Positions 1-8,588 of a DNA stretch of 64,000 nucleotides are shown piece after piece (the first letter of the stretch is position 1; the number at the start of each line of letters is the position of its first letter). The DNA is taken from assembly GCF_020179385.1 (NCBI RefSeq), contig NZ_JAIBLJ010000002.1:364789-428788 (forward strand), given 5' to 3'. This DNA comes from Alkalihalobacillus sp. YIM B00296. GTDB taxonomy: Bacteria > Bacillota > Bacilli > Bacillales > Fictibacillaceae. Under the pieces are notes generated by a model. It made no database searches. It was not told the DNA's origin and saw only the letters and a program-made list of their open reading frames with translations. Both the position numbers and the translations under genes were made by a program.

Positions 1-1073
1 GCCATTGAGGTACCACTGATCGTGTTATATGCACCATCTTTCCAAGTCGATTCGATTGCACGACCAGGTGCGGATAATTCAACATCTCTTTCTTGTATGA
101 CAAAATCTCCATCTGTATTAGGATTTCCGCGCGAAGAGAAATCAGCTACGCGATACGTACCGTTTTCTTGTACATTTTCAAGGGCTGCAACTGCTACAGC
201 ATCTGCAAGTCCCCCTGGGTAACCGATCGTATCAGGGTTTGGTCCGTCATTCCCAGCAGCAGCAACGACCAACGCACCATTATTCATAGCGTAGGTAACT
301 GCATCTGCAATGAGGCTATCCTTTGAGCTTGAACCTAGTGACATTGAAATGACTACATTCACACCAAGACTGTTTCCTTCATCAGCCGCGTGCTTGATTG
401 CATTCGCAATATCATCGGAATAACCAAATCCGCTGTTTCCTAACACTTTGTATGCCCAAAGCTTAGATTCTGGAGCAACACCATAGACACCTTGGCTATC
501 AGCCCCTCCGTTCGCTAAAACCGTACCGGCCACATGCGTACCATGACCGTTTTTATCATCACATTTTCCATTTATTACCGGTGATCGATTAGAGCTGAAG
601 TCTTTACACTGTTCGACGTTTTCAACCAGATCGACGTGGTCTGTATAAGTCCCAGTATCCAATACAGCAACACGGACACCGTTTCCACCACTTGTTGCAG
701 TCAGGTTGGAATCGTTATACATCGCTTCCATTCCCCAAGGAGTTTGATCAGAAGGAGTAGTAGTTCGTGAAGCAGTTTGACTTACTTGATCCAAATAAAC
801 TTTATTTACAAGAGAGACTTTTAGGTTTTTGTTCTTTTGAAGTCCCTCATATTGTTTTTCAGTAACATTCGTCGTAAACCCTTTTTCATTGAAATTCCAT
901 CGCTTACCGTAGTTTTCTTCAGCTGATTTCAGGGCGTTTTCATTTGAGGATGAGATCAAGACTCTCAACTTCTCATTTGATTGGTTTTCATTCTGCCCGG
1001 CCGCAAATACACCAGATGCGAAAATTGAGACCATCAAAATAGCAACTGTCAATACTGACAATAATCGTTTCAC
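1..1073 (-). CDS. Subtilisin-like serine protease (S8), 3' end cut by window edge
   Basis: Secreted subtilase. Reading the reverse strand from a GTG at 1073 gives a signal peptide (MKRLL, then a hydrophobic stretch to about residue 25), an I9-type propeptide (about 35-95) and an S8 catalytic domain. Visible catalytic residues are Asp139 (AVLDTGT), His180 (GHGTHVAGT) and Ser356 (GTSMA); the oxyanion Asn sits in AAAGNDG. The frame runs off position 1 only two residues after the catalytic Ser, so the C-terminus is missing because of the window, not a mutation. A GGGAGAGA ribosome site lies just upstream. Two cysteines flank a loop before the active His, which is unusual for classical subtilisins. 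The family degrades extracellular protein; substrate is not predictable here. Confidence 0.93.
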   Translation of the reverse strand, partial: MKRLLSVLTVAILMVSIFASGVFAAGQNENQSNEKLRVLISSSNENALKSAEENYGKRWNFNEKGFTTNVTEKQYEGLQKNKNLKVSLVNKVYLDQVSQTASRTTTPSDQTPWGMEAMYNDSNLTATSGGNGVRVAVLDTGTYTDHVDLVENVEQCKDFSSNRSPVINGKCDDKNGHGTHVAGTVLANGGADSQGVYGVAPESKLWAYKVLGNSGFGYSDDIANAIKHAADEGNSLGVNVVISMSLGSSSKDSLIADAVTYAMNNGALVVAAAGNDGPNPDTIGYPGGLADAVAVAALENVQENGTYRVADFSSRGNPNTDGDFVIQERDVELSAPGRAIESTWKDGAYNTISGTSM

Positions 1074-1551
1074 AATCCATCTCTCCCTTATTTTCTATCA
1101 TTTCTCTTTTATGAGGAATTCTGGGTGTATGTATTGATCAAATTTATAGTAGTTGCCAAAAACTTTAAGTTAAAATTATTAGCAACAACTATTAACAGTA
1201 ATGTCACCTCCTGTCATTTTTTGAATTTTCTTTCAATAATTTAACGATATCATAATGGTGGGGGTTGTGGTATTGGGAAATATAGAGGTGAAAAGCTTGA
1301 ATATTCACGAAGTTTAATACACGATTTTCCCAACATGAATACTTCATTTAAGAAAAGTAGGCGAGATCTTAAAATCAAAACTCTTTTGTTTTAAATTGTT
1401 GTTTTTCAAGAAATTTTCCTTTTCCGAAGGTCGTTCCATATGCCTCCCACTGTGGGGACTCACCTAGGTCCCTTTCCCTCAGGAGTGTCGAGAATGCGTT
1501 TATAAAAAATCCAAAATCAAAAAAAGCACCTTTCAGCGCTTTTTGTTTTGA
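1074..1551. other. Intergenic region, no gene seen
   Basis: This stretch separates the protease promoter side from the terminator of the ThiF/MoeB-like gene. It is AT-rich, with a short GC-rich patch at about 1437-1495 (CTCCCACTGTGGGGACTCAC and following) that looks like a worn intergenic repeat. No open frame with a ribosome site is present. Nothing else could be assigned. Confidence 0.5.
1519..1545 (-). terminator. Intrinsic terminator of the ThiF/MoeB-like gene
   Basis: On the reverse strand AAAAGCGC and GGTGCTTTT form a stem (one G-U pair) around a TGAAA loop and run into a tract of seven T. It lies directly after the stop codon at 1552. Confidence 0.75.
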
Positions 1552-2583
1552 CTATCCCATGATATATCGGTTGTATAATGTTTTCGCTTTGTTAATGTCT
1601 TTTGTACCATGGATCAAGACTCTGTTATCTTTAAAAACAACCATTCGGGTATTATCAATTTCTACTTGCAGCAAGTAATCATTGCTTCGAATGTTTGGAG
1701 TTAATTGGGAAAGCTTCATTTTAAGGGTATCCATATCGATAGACATTCCCGGCACCGGTCTTATTTGCACAGTATCTCTCCCACACAAAACTGCGGTTTT
1801 CGTACTCGACTGGTGATCGAGATATGGAAAGTCGGCTTCCGGGCCACAGCTGTCACATTGTGGGTTTTTGAGATTATCAACTTTCAAAGAAGTATACTGG
1901 TTATTCCATAAATCAAAGTAGATAACCTGTTTTCGGAGCGCCTGGAAATCTTCCACTAATATTTTGAAAGACTCTGCTATCTGATAAGCTGTTACCATCT
2001 GTACTGCCGGGGAAATGATGCCGACAGTGTCACAAGTTTCACTATTTGAAGGAATCTTCCCTAGTAAGCAGGCCAAACATGGTGTATCTCCTGGTAAAAT
2101 CGTATAGGCCAATCCATGACTTCCTGTACAGGCTCCGTATATCCATGGGATTTTCCACTTTTGGGCTGCGTCATTGATAAGCATGCGCGTTTCAAAATTA
2201 TCAGTTGCATCTATGATCAGATCTACACCCTGTATTTGTTCCTCAATCGTCATCGTATTTGTCTCTTCTATTCCGGCATCAATCTTCACATCACGATTGA
2301 GATCAGAAAGCCTTGCTTTTGCTGCGACTGCTTTCGGTAGTTGATTTTCTGCATCCGTTTCTGTATATAATTGCTGTCTCTGAAGATTACTCCACTCGAC
2401 ATAATCCCGGTCAATGATGGTCAATTTGCCTATACCTGCACGGACCAACATTTCAGCACAGCTTGTCCCGAGGGCCCCGGCACCTATTAAAAGCACGTGT
2501 TTCCGTCTGATCATTCCCTGTCCTGTTGAACCGATTTTAGAAAATCTTATCTGTCTAGAATAACGTTCATGCATTCTATTCAT
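1552..2583 (-). CDS. ThiF/MoeB/HesA-family E1-like adenylyltransferase
   Basis: E1-like enzyme that adenylates the C-terminal Gly-Gly of a small ubiquitin-fold sulfur carrier (ThiS for thiamin, MoaD for molybdopterin). Seen: nucleotide-binding GAGALGT (34-40), DRDYVEWSNLQRQ (58-70), DATDN (124-128), candidate active-site Cys183 in ETCDTVG, and a zinc site from CLAC (168-171) and CDSC (242-245). At 343 aa it has the usual ThiF/MoeB length plus a C-terminal tail that could be a degenerate rhodanese or carrier-like segment. It stands alone, with no thi or moa neighbour, so thiamin versus molybdopterin cannot be decided. MoaA and FdhD elsewhere in the window make the MoeB role reasonable. Divergent from sspH. 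Confidence 0.85.
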   Translation of the reverse strand: MNRMHERYSRQIRFSKIGSTGQGMIRRKHVLLIGAGALGTSCAEMLVRAGIGKLTIIDRDYVEWSNLQRQQLYTETDAENQLPKAVAAKARLSDLNRDVKIDAGIEETNTMTIEEQIQGVDLIIDATDNFETRMLINDAAQKWKIPWIYGACTGSHGLAYTILPGDTPCLACLLGKIPSNSETCDTVGIISPAVQMVTAYQIAESFKILVEDFQALRKQVIYFDLWNNQYTSLKVDNLKNPQCDSCGPEADFPYLDHQSSTKTAVLCGRDTVQIRPVPGMSIDMDTLKMKLSQLTPNIRSNDYLLQVEIDNTRMVVFKDNRVLIHGTKDINKAKTLYNRYIMG

Positions 2584-2727
2584 CTGCCTTTTGTAGAATC
2601 TGATTTACATCCCATCTTACCATACAATATCAGGAGACAAACGACCACAAAGGTTACATGCACGCATAAAACGGTGAAAATGATCAAAACTAGAAAAAGT
2701 TACCTGAAAGGAGTGTGGAATGACAAC

Positions 2728-2907
2728 ATGAATGCAGGCAGAGCAAAACAAATCTTAGAATCACCGAATAAAATCACCGTCCATTATCGCGGTAATCCGG
2801 TCTGGATCCAACAAGTCGATGAAGCAGGCAATACAGCTCGGGTATATACAAGAGATAATCCAGACGATGAAATGACAGTGAACGTAGCTAACTTAGAGGA
2901 AATGTAG
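2728..2907 (+). CDS. sspH: Small acid-soluble spore protein, H type
   Basis: 59-residue SspH-family protein, the family's normal length, expected in the dormant spore core. The N-terminus MNAGRAKQILESP, the central VWIQQVDE and the end VNVANLEEM match the SspH pattern (NAxRAKeI, VxIQhVDe, VxxLEE). The ATG at 2728 is used. Upstream in-frame codons would give a long tail unlike the family, and AAAGGAG at 2707-2713 is the ribosome site, with a slightly long spacing of about 14 nt. Transcribed alone and followed by its own terminator. Forespore (sigma-G type) expression is expected from the family; I did not see a convincing promoter. Confidence 0.92.
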   Translation: MNAGRAKQILESPNKITVHYRGNPVWIQQVDEAGNTARVYTRDNPDDEMTVNVANLEEM

Positions 2908-2914
2908 AAGACAA

Positions 2915-2970
2915 GAAAAGCGCAAACGCCCTGATCAGCCACGAAGGCCACAGGAGGACTGAAGTGATCC
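2915..2970. repeat. GC-rich intergenic repeat, truncated copy R1
   Basis: Short copy of the repeat found eight times in the window. It keeps the left end (GAAAAGCGCAAACGCCCTGA) and the GGAGGACTGAAGTGATCC segment but lacks the middle and the right end. Confidence 0.85.
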
Positions 2971-2990
2971 TTCTTATTTGTAATTAATAG

Positions 2991-3035
2991 ACCGATCCAG
3001 ACACAGAATGATTTCAATGTCCCGGATCGGTTTTT
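2991..3035 (+). terminator. Intrinsic terminator after sspH
   Basis: ACCGATCC at 2991 pairs with GGATCGGT ending near 3031, followed by TTTTT on the + strand. The T tract is on this strand only, so it serves sspH rather than the convergent liaR. Confidence 0.75.
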
Positions 3036-3092
3036 CCATATGAATGGTTGCCTTTGTTGCGATAATTTCCAATCTTGTCGTAATTACAAAAT

Positions 3093-3755
3093 TCACAACA
3101 GCCCCTTTCCTCCATCACCTGAAAGGTTGTGGCGATTCGCGTAAATAGCTGCCAGTGTACGGTCAGAGACATCAAGTTTACTGAGGACGTTGCTGACGTG
3201 GGTTTTGACCGTCTTGATTCCGATAAATAACGCATCCCCGATTTCTTGATTGGTTTTCCCTTCCCCAATCAGCGATAGCACTTCAAGCTCTCTTTTCGTC
3301 AACTCATGGTGAGGGAGAGATTCCTTTGATCGGAACCTATTCATCATTTTCTGAGCGACCTTGGATTCAATCACTGATTCACCAGCATAAGCTTTTTTGA
3401 TCGTCTCGGTAATTTCATCTGCTGAAGCGGTTTTCAAAACGTAACTGAATGCACCTGCTTCAATAGCCGGAAAGACCTGTTCGTCATCATAAAAACTTGT
3501 AAGAATGATAATTTTGCAATCCGGATGAAGTTTAATGACTTCCTTTGTCGCTTCAATCCCGTTTCCATTCTCCATGATCAGGTCCATCAGGACGATATCT
3601 GGCTCCAGATCTTTCAGCTTTTTAACCGCTTCACTTCCACTTGATGCTTCACCGATGATTTCAAATGATGGATCCGTCAACAAATAAGAAATCAACCCTC
3701 TTCTTACCATTTCGTGATCATCTACTAAAAAAAGTTTAATTTGACTGTCCAACAT
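3093..3755 (-). CDS. liaR: Response regulator of the LiaR/VraR type
   Basis: NarL/FixJ-type response regulator (220 aa) of the envelope-stress system LiaFSR. The receiver domain (about 6-120) has acidic pocket VDD (11-13), phospho-acceptor Asp58 (IVLMDL) and the conserved Lys in VLKTAS. A LuxR-type HTH follows (about 150-212, GKTNQEIGDALFIGIKTVKTH). The start at 3755 is chosen because AAAGGGG sits 6 nt upstream; the alternative ATG at 3761 would touch that site. It overlaps the end of liaS by 20 bp, indicating translational coupling. The liaIH effector genes of B. subtilis are not here, so its targets lie elsewhere or are autoregulatory. Confidence 0.92.
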   Translation of the reverse strand: MLDSQIKLFLVDDHEMVRRGLISYLLTDPSFEIIGEASSGSEAVKKLKDLEPDIVLMDLIMENGNGIEATKEVIKLHPDCKIIILTSFYDDEQVFPAIEAGAFSYVLKTASADEITETIKKAYAGESVIESKVAQKMMNRFRSKESLPHHELTKRELEVLSLIGEGKTNQEIGDALFIGIKTVKTHVSNVLSKLDVSDRTLAAIYANRHNLSGDGGKGLL

Positions 3756-4797
3756 GTTCATCCCCTTTACCAATTGGGACCCTAACGTCAATAGCAGTCC
3801 CTTGCCCTTTAGCAGTTGTAATCGAAAAAGTTCCGCCGATTTCATCACAGCGCTCCTGCATCGTTTTCACTCCGTAAGAAGTCTTTTTCTTTTGGTTCAA
3901 ATCGAAACCAACCCCGTTATCACGTAAATGTATACGGATATGTTTCTGATTGCTATCTAGTTTGACTGTGATTTTACTTGCTTGAGAGTGTCGGAGCGCA
4001 TTCGCAAGACCTTCTTGCATCAACCTGAAAAGATGGTCTTCAATTCCGCGTGATACATCAGGGATCTCATCGATTTCCGAATGGATTTCAATCCCTGATT
4101 TTTGTTGAAGCTCATTCACAAGTTCCCGGATTCCACTATGTAATTTTTCGCCTGACAGGTCGATCGGCCGTAAATGAAGAAGCAGCGCCCTCATTTCTCC
4201 CTGGGCTTTGTTGGCCATTTCAACCACTTGTTCCAACTGACTTTTTGCCCGACCCGGGTGGCTTTCAAATAACTTCAATGCTGCTGATGACATCATATTC
4301 AAAGCGAACAACTGCTGACTGACAGCATCATGCAGATCCCGTGCCAGACGTTGTCGCTCTTCAATCGTTGCAGCTGTGTGGGCTTTTTCAGCATACTCCG
4401 CCTTTTCATTAGCGAGCTTTTGTAAGGATTGGACTTGTTTTTTGATCTTTTCAGAAAGCTGATTGATTTCTGCAGAAATGATCCCTACCTCATCATCCTC
4501 TCCATCACTGATCCGATAATCATAATTTCCGCGGGATAGTTTAGTAATTCCTACTGAAATCTCATTCAAACGATTGATCAAGGTTTGCCCTTTTCGTAAA
4601 CTGAAGTAGATCCCCAACATGAAAGAAAGGACAAATACAGTAATAGAGACCAAGAAGCTGATCACGATCCGATCAGCCGCCGGGTAAAGAATATAGAGGA
4701 TCTGAAAAAGGATGAAGATTAAGACAGTCGTATAGACCGAGTTTAATAGATGTGTTCGATAAAACAGTCTCCTGATTCCATTCTGGTTCTGGCTCAT
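3736..4797 (-). CDS. liaS: Sensor histidine kinase of the LiaS/VraS type
   Basis: Membrane sensor kinase (353 aa) that phosphorylates LiaR. Two membrane helices (about 21-37 and 45-65) with a very short outside loop make it an intramembrane-sensing kinase. They are followed by a HAMP segment (about 66-120), a coiled-coil linker, the HisKA_3 box RDLHDAVSQQ with phospho-acceptor His156, and an HATPase_c domain (N box QEGLANALRH, G box DNGVGFD). The family detects interference with the lipid II cycle and is held inactive by LiaF. Order liaF-liaS-liaR, with a 13-bp gap to liaF and an overlap with liaR, matches the conserved module. Confidence 0.93.
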   Translation of the reverse strand: MSQNQNGIRRLFYRTHLLNSVYTTVLIFILFQILYILYPAADRIVISFLVSITVFVLSFMLGIYFSLRKGQTLINRLNEISVGITKLSRGNYDYRISDGEDDEVGIISAEINQLSEKIKKQVQSLQKLANEKAEYAEKAHTAATIEERQRLARDLHDAVSQQLFALNMMSSAALKLFESHPGRAKSQLEQVVEMANKAQGEMRALLLHLRPIDLSGEKLHSGIRELVNELQQKSGIEIHSEIDEIPDVSRGIEDHLFRLMQEGLANALRHSQASKITVKLDSNQKHIRIHLRDNGVGFDLNQKKKTSYGVKTMQERCDEIGGTFSITTAKGQGTAIDVRVPIGKGDEHVGQSN

Positions 4798-4810
4798 AAC
4801 GATCGTCTCC

Positions 4811-5551
4811 CTAGACCCGGTTAATTTTTAAATCCAACACTTGGAACCTGAAGTCGAAAGTCAGCTTTCTCGTTGCCTCGTCATAACCTTCTGTCTTATA
4901 CTTCGCTTCCTTCATCAAACCGTCCTTTTTATAGTTACCAATCTTAATATCCCCAACCTTCGTGTTAGACGTTACAGAAAACTCGACATCCTCAGGAATC
5001 AAGATCTTTATATCACCAACCCAGCCCGATAGTTGAATGATCGTTTCTTTATCAGGTATGAAGGCCCTGGTATAATCAAAATCAAAATCAGCGACACCAT
5101 TCCATTCATCCAAATCTTCAACATGCCAATTATCATGCTTCATGGAGACATCGGTGACGAAATTACTCATCGAATGTTTTTTTTTCCTTTTTATCGTTGT
5201 TCCCTGCCCTCTTCCCCAAAGCATCCGGATTCCGATATAGACCAACAATAAAGGCCATAAATTGATAATCTGTTCAAACTGGAATTCCATGAATCCCAAC
5301 CGATCACTGACAAGCAATCCACCAATAACAGATAGGAACAAGCCCATAAACCAACTGCCCCGACGTCCTCTTGTGAAAGTTGCCTCCAATAACCATTTTA
5401 ATCCTAACAATAAGATGACAAATGGATATAAAAAGAAAAATGCTTCATTTACATTCATTGAAACGATTCCTAAATTGACAAGCAGCAACATGACCCCTAT
5501 CAACACGAAGATCACTGCTACTACAAATTGGCCTCCAGACCTCAACTTCAT
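4811..5551 (-). CDS. liaF: LiaF-type membrane inhibitor of LiaRS
   Basis: 246-residue LiaF homologue (family about 240 aa). The N-terminal half has four hydrophobic helices (about 9-28, 35-55, 68-85, 94-110). The cytoplasmic C-terminal half carries the LiaF/DUF2154 beta domain with the repeated pattern GDIKI (SGWVGDIKILIPEDV and KVGDIKIG). In known systems LiaF keeps LiaS off without stress. The ATG at 5551 (MKLRSGGQF) is preferred over longer frames because it follows AAAGGTG and starts directly before the first helix. First gene of the liaFSR operon. Confidence 0.9.
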   Translation of the reverse strand: MKLRSGGQFVVAVIFVLIGVMLLLVNLGIVSMNVNEAFFFLYPFVILLLGLKWLLEATFTRGRRGSWFMGLFLSVIGGLLVSDRLGFMEFQFEQIINLWPLLLVYIGIRMLWGRGQGTTIKRKKKHSMSNFVTDVSMKHDNWHVEDLDEWNGVADFDFDYTRAFIPDKETIIQLSGWVGDIKILIPEDVEFSVTSNTKVGDIKIGNYKKDGLMKEAKYKTEGYDEATRKLTFDFRFQVLDLKINRV

Positions 5552-5726
5552 CTGACCACACACCTTTGGCTTTATCTTTTTATGAAAGGTCACCTCTAAA
5601 AAATTAGACATGTGCAGGATTTCCCCTTCTTTTTCTACTGTTAATACTAGAATACCGCGTATCCAAGAAAGCTGGAACAATCCTGGGAATGTATTGTTCT
5701 CCAACTCAAGACGGAGATTTCAATAA

Positions 5727-5841
5727 GAAAGCGCAAACACCCTGATCACCACGAAGGTCACTGGAAGTCCGACGAGGAGGCTGTCGCCGTCGCAGGAGGA
5801 CTGAAGTGATCCAAGTGGTTGGGTGTTGGAGCTAGACATTC
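5727..5841. repeat. GC-rich intergenic repeat, short-form copy R2
   Basis: Near-complete short form: left end GAAAGCGCAAACACCCTGAT, core GGAGGCTGTCGCCGTCGCAG, right end GTTGGGTGTTGGAGCTAGAC. The ends are imperfect inverted copies: the CACCC / GGGTG change is compensated on both sides, consistent with a hairpin under selection or copied as such. Confidence 0.9.
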
Positions 5842-5928
5842 CTTCATCGAAACAAAATTTTTACACTTAAAAAGGATGGCCTTAAAAGTACCATCCTCAT
5901 GTACAATCGATATTCATAATACGATGAA

Positions 5929-6291
5929 TCAAGCCAGAAGAACAATCCAAAAAACAACGAATCCTAAGTTCAATACGAACCATGACCAGTACCATACTCT
6001 TGAGTAAGTGTTCCGGTCTTTATTGACATGCAAAAACATACCAGGTATTACAATCCAAATAACAAAAAGAAAAATACCTAATAGAAACTGAACAATCGAT
6101 GTAAAATTGAATTGATCAAAAGCCACAATCAATAAGTATGTTGGGACAAATTGTATGAACGGTACAAAAACGCTCCAGATCCATGCTCTTACCCGGTATA
6201 TCTCAAAATACGTCCGATTTTCTTCCAAATATTTCTGTGTGTCACTACGGATGCCACTTAACGAAGCAGGTATTTTACTTGATAACTCCAA
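5929..6291 (-). CDS. Small integral membrane protein, function unknown
   Basis: Not recognised. 120 residues with a polar N-terminus (about 1-30, charged) and four predicted membrane helices (about 36-58, 66-86 and two between 95 and 120). The start is a TTG at 6291, placed 9 nt after AGGGGG; no ATG fits better. It stands alone between two converging intergenic elements. Nothing in the sequence points to a transport or enzymatic role. Confidence 0.65.
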   Translation of the reverse strand: MELSSKIPASLSGIRSDTQKYLEENRTYFEIYRVRAWIWSVFVPFIQFVPTYLLIVAFDQFNFTSIVQFLLGIFLFVIWIVIPGMFLHVNKDRNTYSRVWYWSWFVLNLGFVVFWIVLLA

Positions 6292-6432
6292 TGGATTCGC
6301 CCCCTACACATGATATTTATGTATGGTAAAGACTAACTCATGACCATTTTCACATAATTCCAGAACATAGAAACTATATTATTAGGCAAAATTGGGTATA
6401 ATAGAGATACTAAGATAAAGAGGGTGGAAGCA

Positions 6433-6618
6433 ATGGCATTTTTCTCAAAGAATCAACAAGAACCAATTCCCGAGGTTGAAACGAAAGTTTGGAGTTGCAC
6501 GAGCCAGAACTGTTCTGGATGGATGAGAGATGGGTTGACGTTTGATTCTGAACCAGCTTGTCCACTCTGTAATGCACCTATGAAACCAGAAGTCCGAGTA
6601 TTACCGGAGCTATCATAA
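6433..6618 (+). CDS. ydjO: YdjO-family cold-inducible zinc-ribbon protein
   Basis: 61-residue protein resembling B. subtilis YdjO (69 aa, cold-inducible). Two CxnC pairs, CTSQNC and CPLC, form a probable zinc ribbon with the family signature W-x-C-t-x-x-x-C-x-G-W-x-R. ATG at 6433 follows AGAGGGTGG at the right distance; a GTG at 6424 lies inside that ribosome site. Single-gene unit with its own terminator. The molecular role of the family is unknown. Confidence 0.82.
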   Translation: MAFFSKNQQEPIPEVETKVWSCTSQNCSGWMRDGLTFDSEPACPLCNAPMKPEVRVLPELS

Positions 6619-6628
6619 TATTGTTTTC

Positions 6629-6674
6629 AGGAAGGACGAGATTCCCTAAATGGATCCGCCTTCCTTTATTTTTT
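6629..6674 (+). terminator. Intrinsic terminator of ydjO
   Basis: AGGAAGG-CG pairs with CG-CCTTCCT across a 19-nt loop, followed by TTATTTTTT. Confidence 0.7.
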
Positions 6675-6737
6675 GGCTTTTATATACTTCAGTATTGAGT
6701 GATTGTTGTAAAATTCTCTCCCCTATCGACGGCTGGA

Positions 6738-6907
6738 GAAAAGCAGAAGTGACCCCTTAGTCGCGTAGGTTACTGGAAGTCCGACGAGGAGGCTCGAACT
6801 AAACAAAGTTCGGTTCTGCGTGGGTAACACTTCGACCTAAATCAATGTGTCGCCGCCGCAGGAGGGCTGAAGTGGACCGGATGGTTGGACGATGGAGCTG
6901 GACATCA
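6738..6907. repeat. GC-rich intergenic repeat, long-form copy R3
   Basis: Long form of the repeat: the core is interrupted by about 60 nt containing GAAC..GTTC arms and the segment CTTCGACCTAAATCAATGTG before resuming at GTCGCCGCCGCAGGAGG. Ends diverged (GAAAAGCAGAAGTGACCCC; GGACGATGGAGCTGGACAT). It fills most of the 489-bp gap between ydjO and the HU gene; the rest is AT-rich promoter sequence. Confidence 0.88.
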
Positions 6908-7107
6908 CTTTTCTGCATCCAAACTGCCAGGCTCGCTTCGACTATCGCCTAAAGAAAATTGCCATAGAAAGAGCACAGGGTTTAACTCCCTATTTTTTAA
7001 AGCGGCGATAAAAAGAATTTTAAAAAAATGGATGTATATATAATTCAAAACCGGTAAGAATGGTAGATACATAAGGTTCCATCGAATAATATCAAGGAGG
7101 AATAAAC

Positions 7108-7383
7108 GTGAACAAACGTGATTTAATCCAACAAGTTGCTGAACAAACCGGTTTATCAAAAAAACACTCGACAACAGCTGTCAATGCAGTTATTGATGCA
7201 ATTACTCAAAGACTTACGAATGGTGAAAATGTACAATTGATCGGGTTTGGTAGTTTTGAAGTTCGCGAACGCCAAGCAAGAAAAGGACGCAATCCTCAGA
7301 CTGGTCAAGTCATTCAAATTCCAGCTACTCGTACACCTGCCTTCAAGCCGGGTAAACAGCTGAAAGAAGCAGTAAGAGCATAG
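7108..7383 (+). CDS. hbs: HU-family nucleoid protein (HBsu type)
   Basis: Histone-like DNA-bending protein, 91 aa (family 90-92). Seen: [18 protein letters not shown] start, the [21 protein letters not shown] beta-arm region, and the [11 protein letters not shown] end. It acts as a dimer across the nucleoid and is usually essential in Bacillus. AAGGAGG ribosome site at 7094-7100. The gene is single, with a terminator directly after the stop. Similar proteins encoded by phages are shorter or diverged; this one has the chromosomal pattern. Confidence 0.95.
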   Translation: MNKRDLIQQVAEQTGLSKKHSTTAVNAVIDAITQRLTNGENVQLIGFGSFEVRERQARKGRNPQTGQVIQIPATRTPAFKPGKQLKEAVRA

Positions 7384-7407
7384 TTTAAAGTCTATAAGAA
7401 ACCTAAA

Positions 7408-7437
7408 GGGACTACCAATCGGCAAGTCCCTTTTCTC
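7408..7437 (+). terminator. Intrinsic terminator of the HU gene
   Basis: GGGACT and AGTCCC arms with a 10-11 nt loop, then TTTTCTCTTTTC. Confidence 0.8.
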
Positions 7438-7446
7438 TTTTCTTTA

Positions 7447-8244
7447 TCACATAACACTTCCGCCAGAAATTTTCACTGACTCCCCAATAATATTCGGCGC
7501 AGCATCAGTGAGCAAGTACGCAATCGTATTAGCCACTTCTTCTGGTTGAGTCAATTTCCCTGAAGGATATTCTTTTTTGATCGCCTTCAATTGTTCCTCG
7601 AATGAAATCCCGTTTCGTTCTGCCCTTTTTTCTATAGCTTTAATTCCCATCGGTGTATTCACATACCCCGGGCAAACCGCATTGACTCTGACTCCATTTT
7701 CAATGGCTTCAAGTGCAAAGGAATGGGTAAACCCAATCAGGGCAAACTTAGACCCAGAATATGCTGTATTCCCATACGTTCCTCTCAACCCTGATAAAGA
7801 GGATACATTGACGATGACCCCTCGTTGCTGTTTTTTCATACATTGATAGACCAGTTTTGTCAACATTACCGCGGAGGTATAATTCAGATCCATGATGAAT
7901 TCAAGCTCTTCTTTTGATGTATCATCAATGATCCCACTCCCACTGATTCCAGCACAATTCACTAATCCATAAATAGGTCCAAGCTTGTCAATTGCTTTTT
8001 TAACTAGGTTGATTTGTTCTTCCTCACCCGTCAAATCGGCTATATGTACATATACGTTATCGGTAGGGGTATATTCGGCTATTTCTTGCTTCAGCAAGTT
8101 CAATTTTTTTTCGTCTCTTGCTGTGATTGTCACTTTCCCACCCATTTTGACCACTGCTTTAGCCGTATTACTTCCGATACCTCCGCTTGCACCAGTTACG
8201 ATGACATGCCGGTTTTCAAGTGCATCAAAGGAAAAAACGTTCAT
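7447..8244 (-). CDS. SDR-family NAD(P)-dependent oxidoreductase
   Basis: Classical short-chain dehydrogenase/reductase, 265 aa. Cofactor motif TGASGGIG (about 18-25), NCAG (about 97-100), catalytic Ser in VNVSSLSG and catalytic Tyr-Lys in YSGSK. The C-terminus keeps the PG..NTPM lid region. Substrate cannot be read from the sequence; close relatives include acetoacetyl/3-hydroxy-acid and ketone reductases. AAAGGAG lies 8 nt before the ATG. It is transcribed alone; 270 bp upstream, on the same strand, lies one copy of the short RNA-like element, so a long leader is possible. Confidence 0.88.
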   Translation of the reverse strand: MNVFSFDALENRHVIVTGASGGIGSNTAKAVVKMGGKVTITARDEKKLNLLKQEIAEYTPTDNVYVHIADLTGEEEQINLVKKAIDKLGPIYGLVNCAGISGSGIIDDTSKEELEFIMDLNYTSAVMLTKLVYQCMKKQQRGVIVNVSSLSGLRGTYGNTAYSGSKFALIGFTHSFALEAIENGVRVNAVCPGYVNTPMGIKAIEKRAERNGISFEEQLKAIKKEYPSGKLTQPEEVANTIAYLLTDAAPNIIGESVKISGGSVM

Positions 8245-8414
8245 CGCGGCCGCTCCTTTACCTTTTAAGAACTAGGAAAATATGATTTCTTTATTTTAAA
8301 GTCGGATGGACTCAATTGAAAAAAGATAGACACCTCTTTTCAATAAGACTTGAGGTTCATAGTTGATTTGACAACGCCGTTATTTATATCAATTTACCCT
8401 TAGTTCCATTCATG

Positions 8415-8466
8415 TAAACTAATGTTTATTCCATTTTATCAAAAATGTTCATACTTTATCGAACAT
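8415..8466. promoter_or_regulatory. Two inverted repeats upstream of the SDR gene
   Basis: TAAAC-TAAT-GTTTA (8415-8428) is a perfect palindrome, and ATGTTC-N10-GAACAT (8445-8466) is a second one. They lie 170-220 bp before the SDR start in the 514-bp gap 8245-8758, between that gene and the RNA-like element. They could be operators; no known regulator consensus was matched. Confidence 0.35.
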
Positions 8467-8513
8467 AGTTGACATTTCAATAAGACATCATACGAATTGA
8501 AGGCTTTTTTAAA

Positions 8514-8588
8514 CAAAAAAAGGGTACAAGCTACTTGGGCTTGCACCAAAAAGGTATGGGCGGTGTCAGAGTTTTAAGGGGATTGTCT
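8514..8588 (-). ncRNA. Candidate small RNA or leader attenuator, copy 1
   Basis: Reverse-strand unit: a TATACT -10 box (8599-8594), about 50 nt containing the C-rich motifs CAATCCCCTTAA and ACCGCCCATACC, then a hairpin GGTGCAAGC/GCTTGTACC running into seven T. The same layout is repeated at 10149-10224 with over 85% identity, including the upstream CCCAATAAC and TATACT. The hairpin has one G-U pair that is a mismatch (A-C) if read on the + strand, so the structure belongs to reverse-strand RNA. C-rich single-stranded patches are typical of Gram-positive trans-acting small RNAs; an attenuator for the SDR gene is the alternative. Confidence 0.6.

Noticed and set aside
1437..1495. Insertion-sequence end
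   Set aside because: GC-rich patch with a small inverted repeat but no transposase remnant or target duplication; kept only as a note in the intergenic entry.
2569..2727. Long N-terminal extension of sspH
   Set aside because: SspH proteins are 59 aa and the ribosome site lies just before the internal ATG at 2728.
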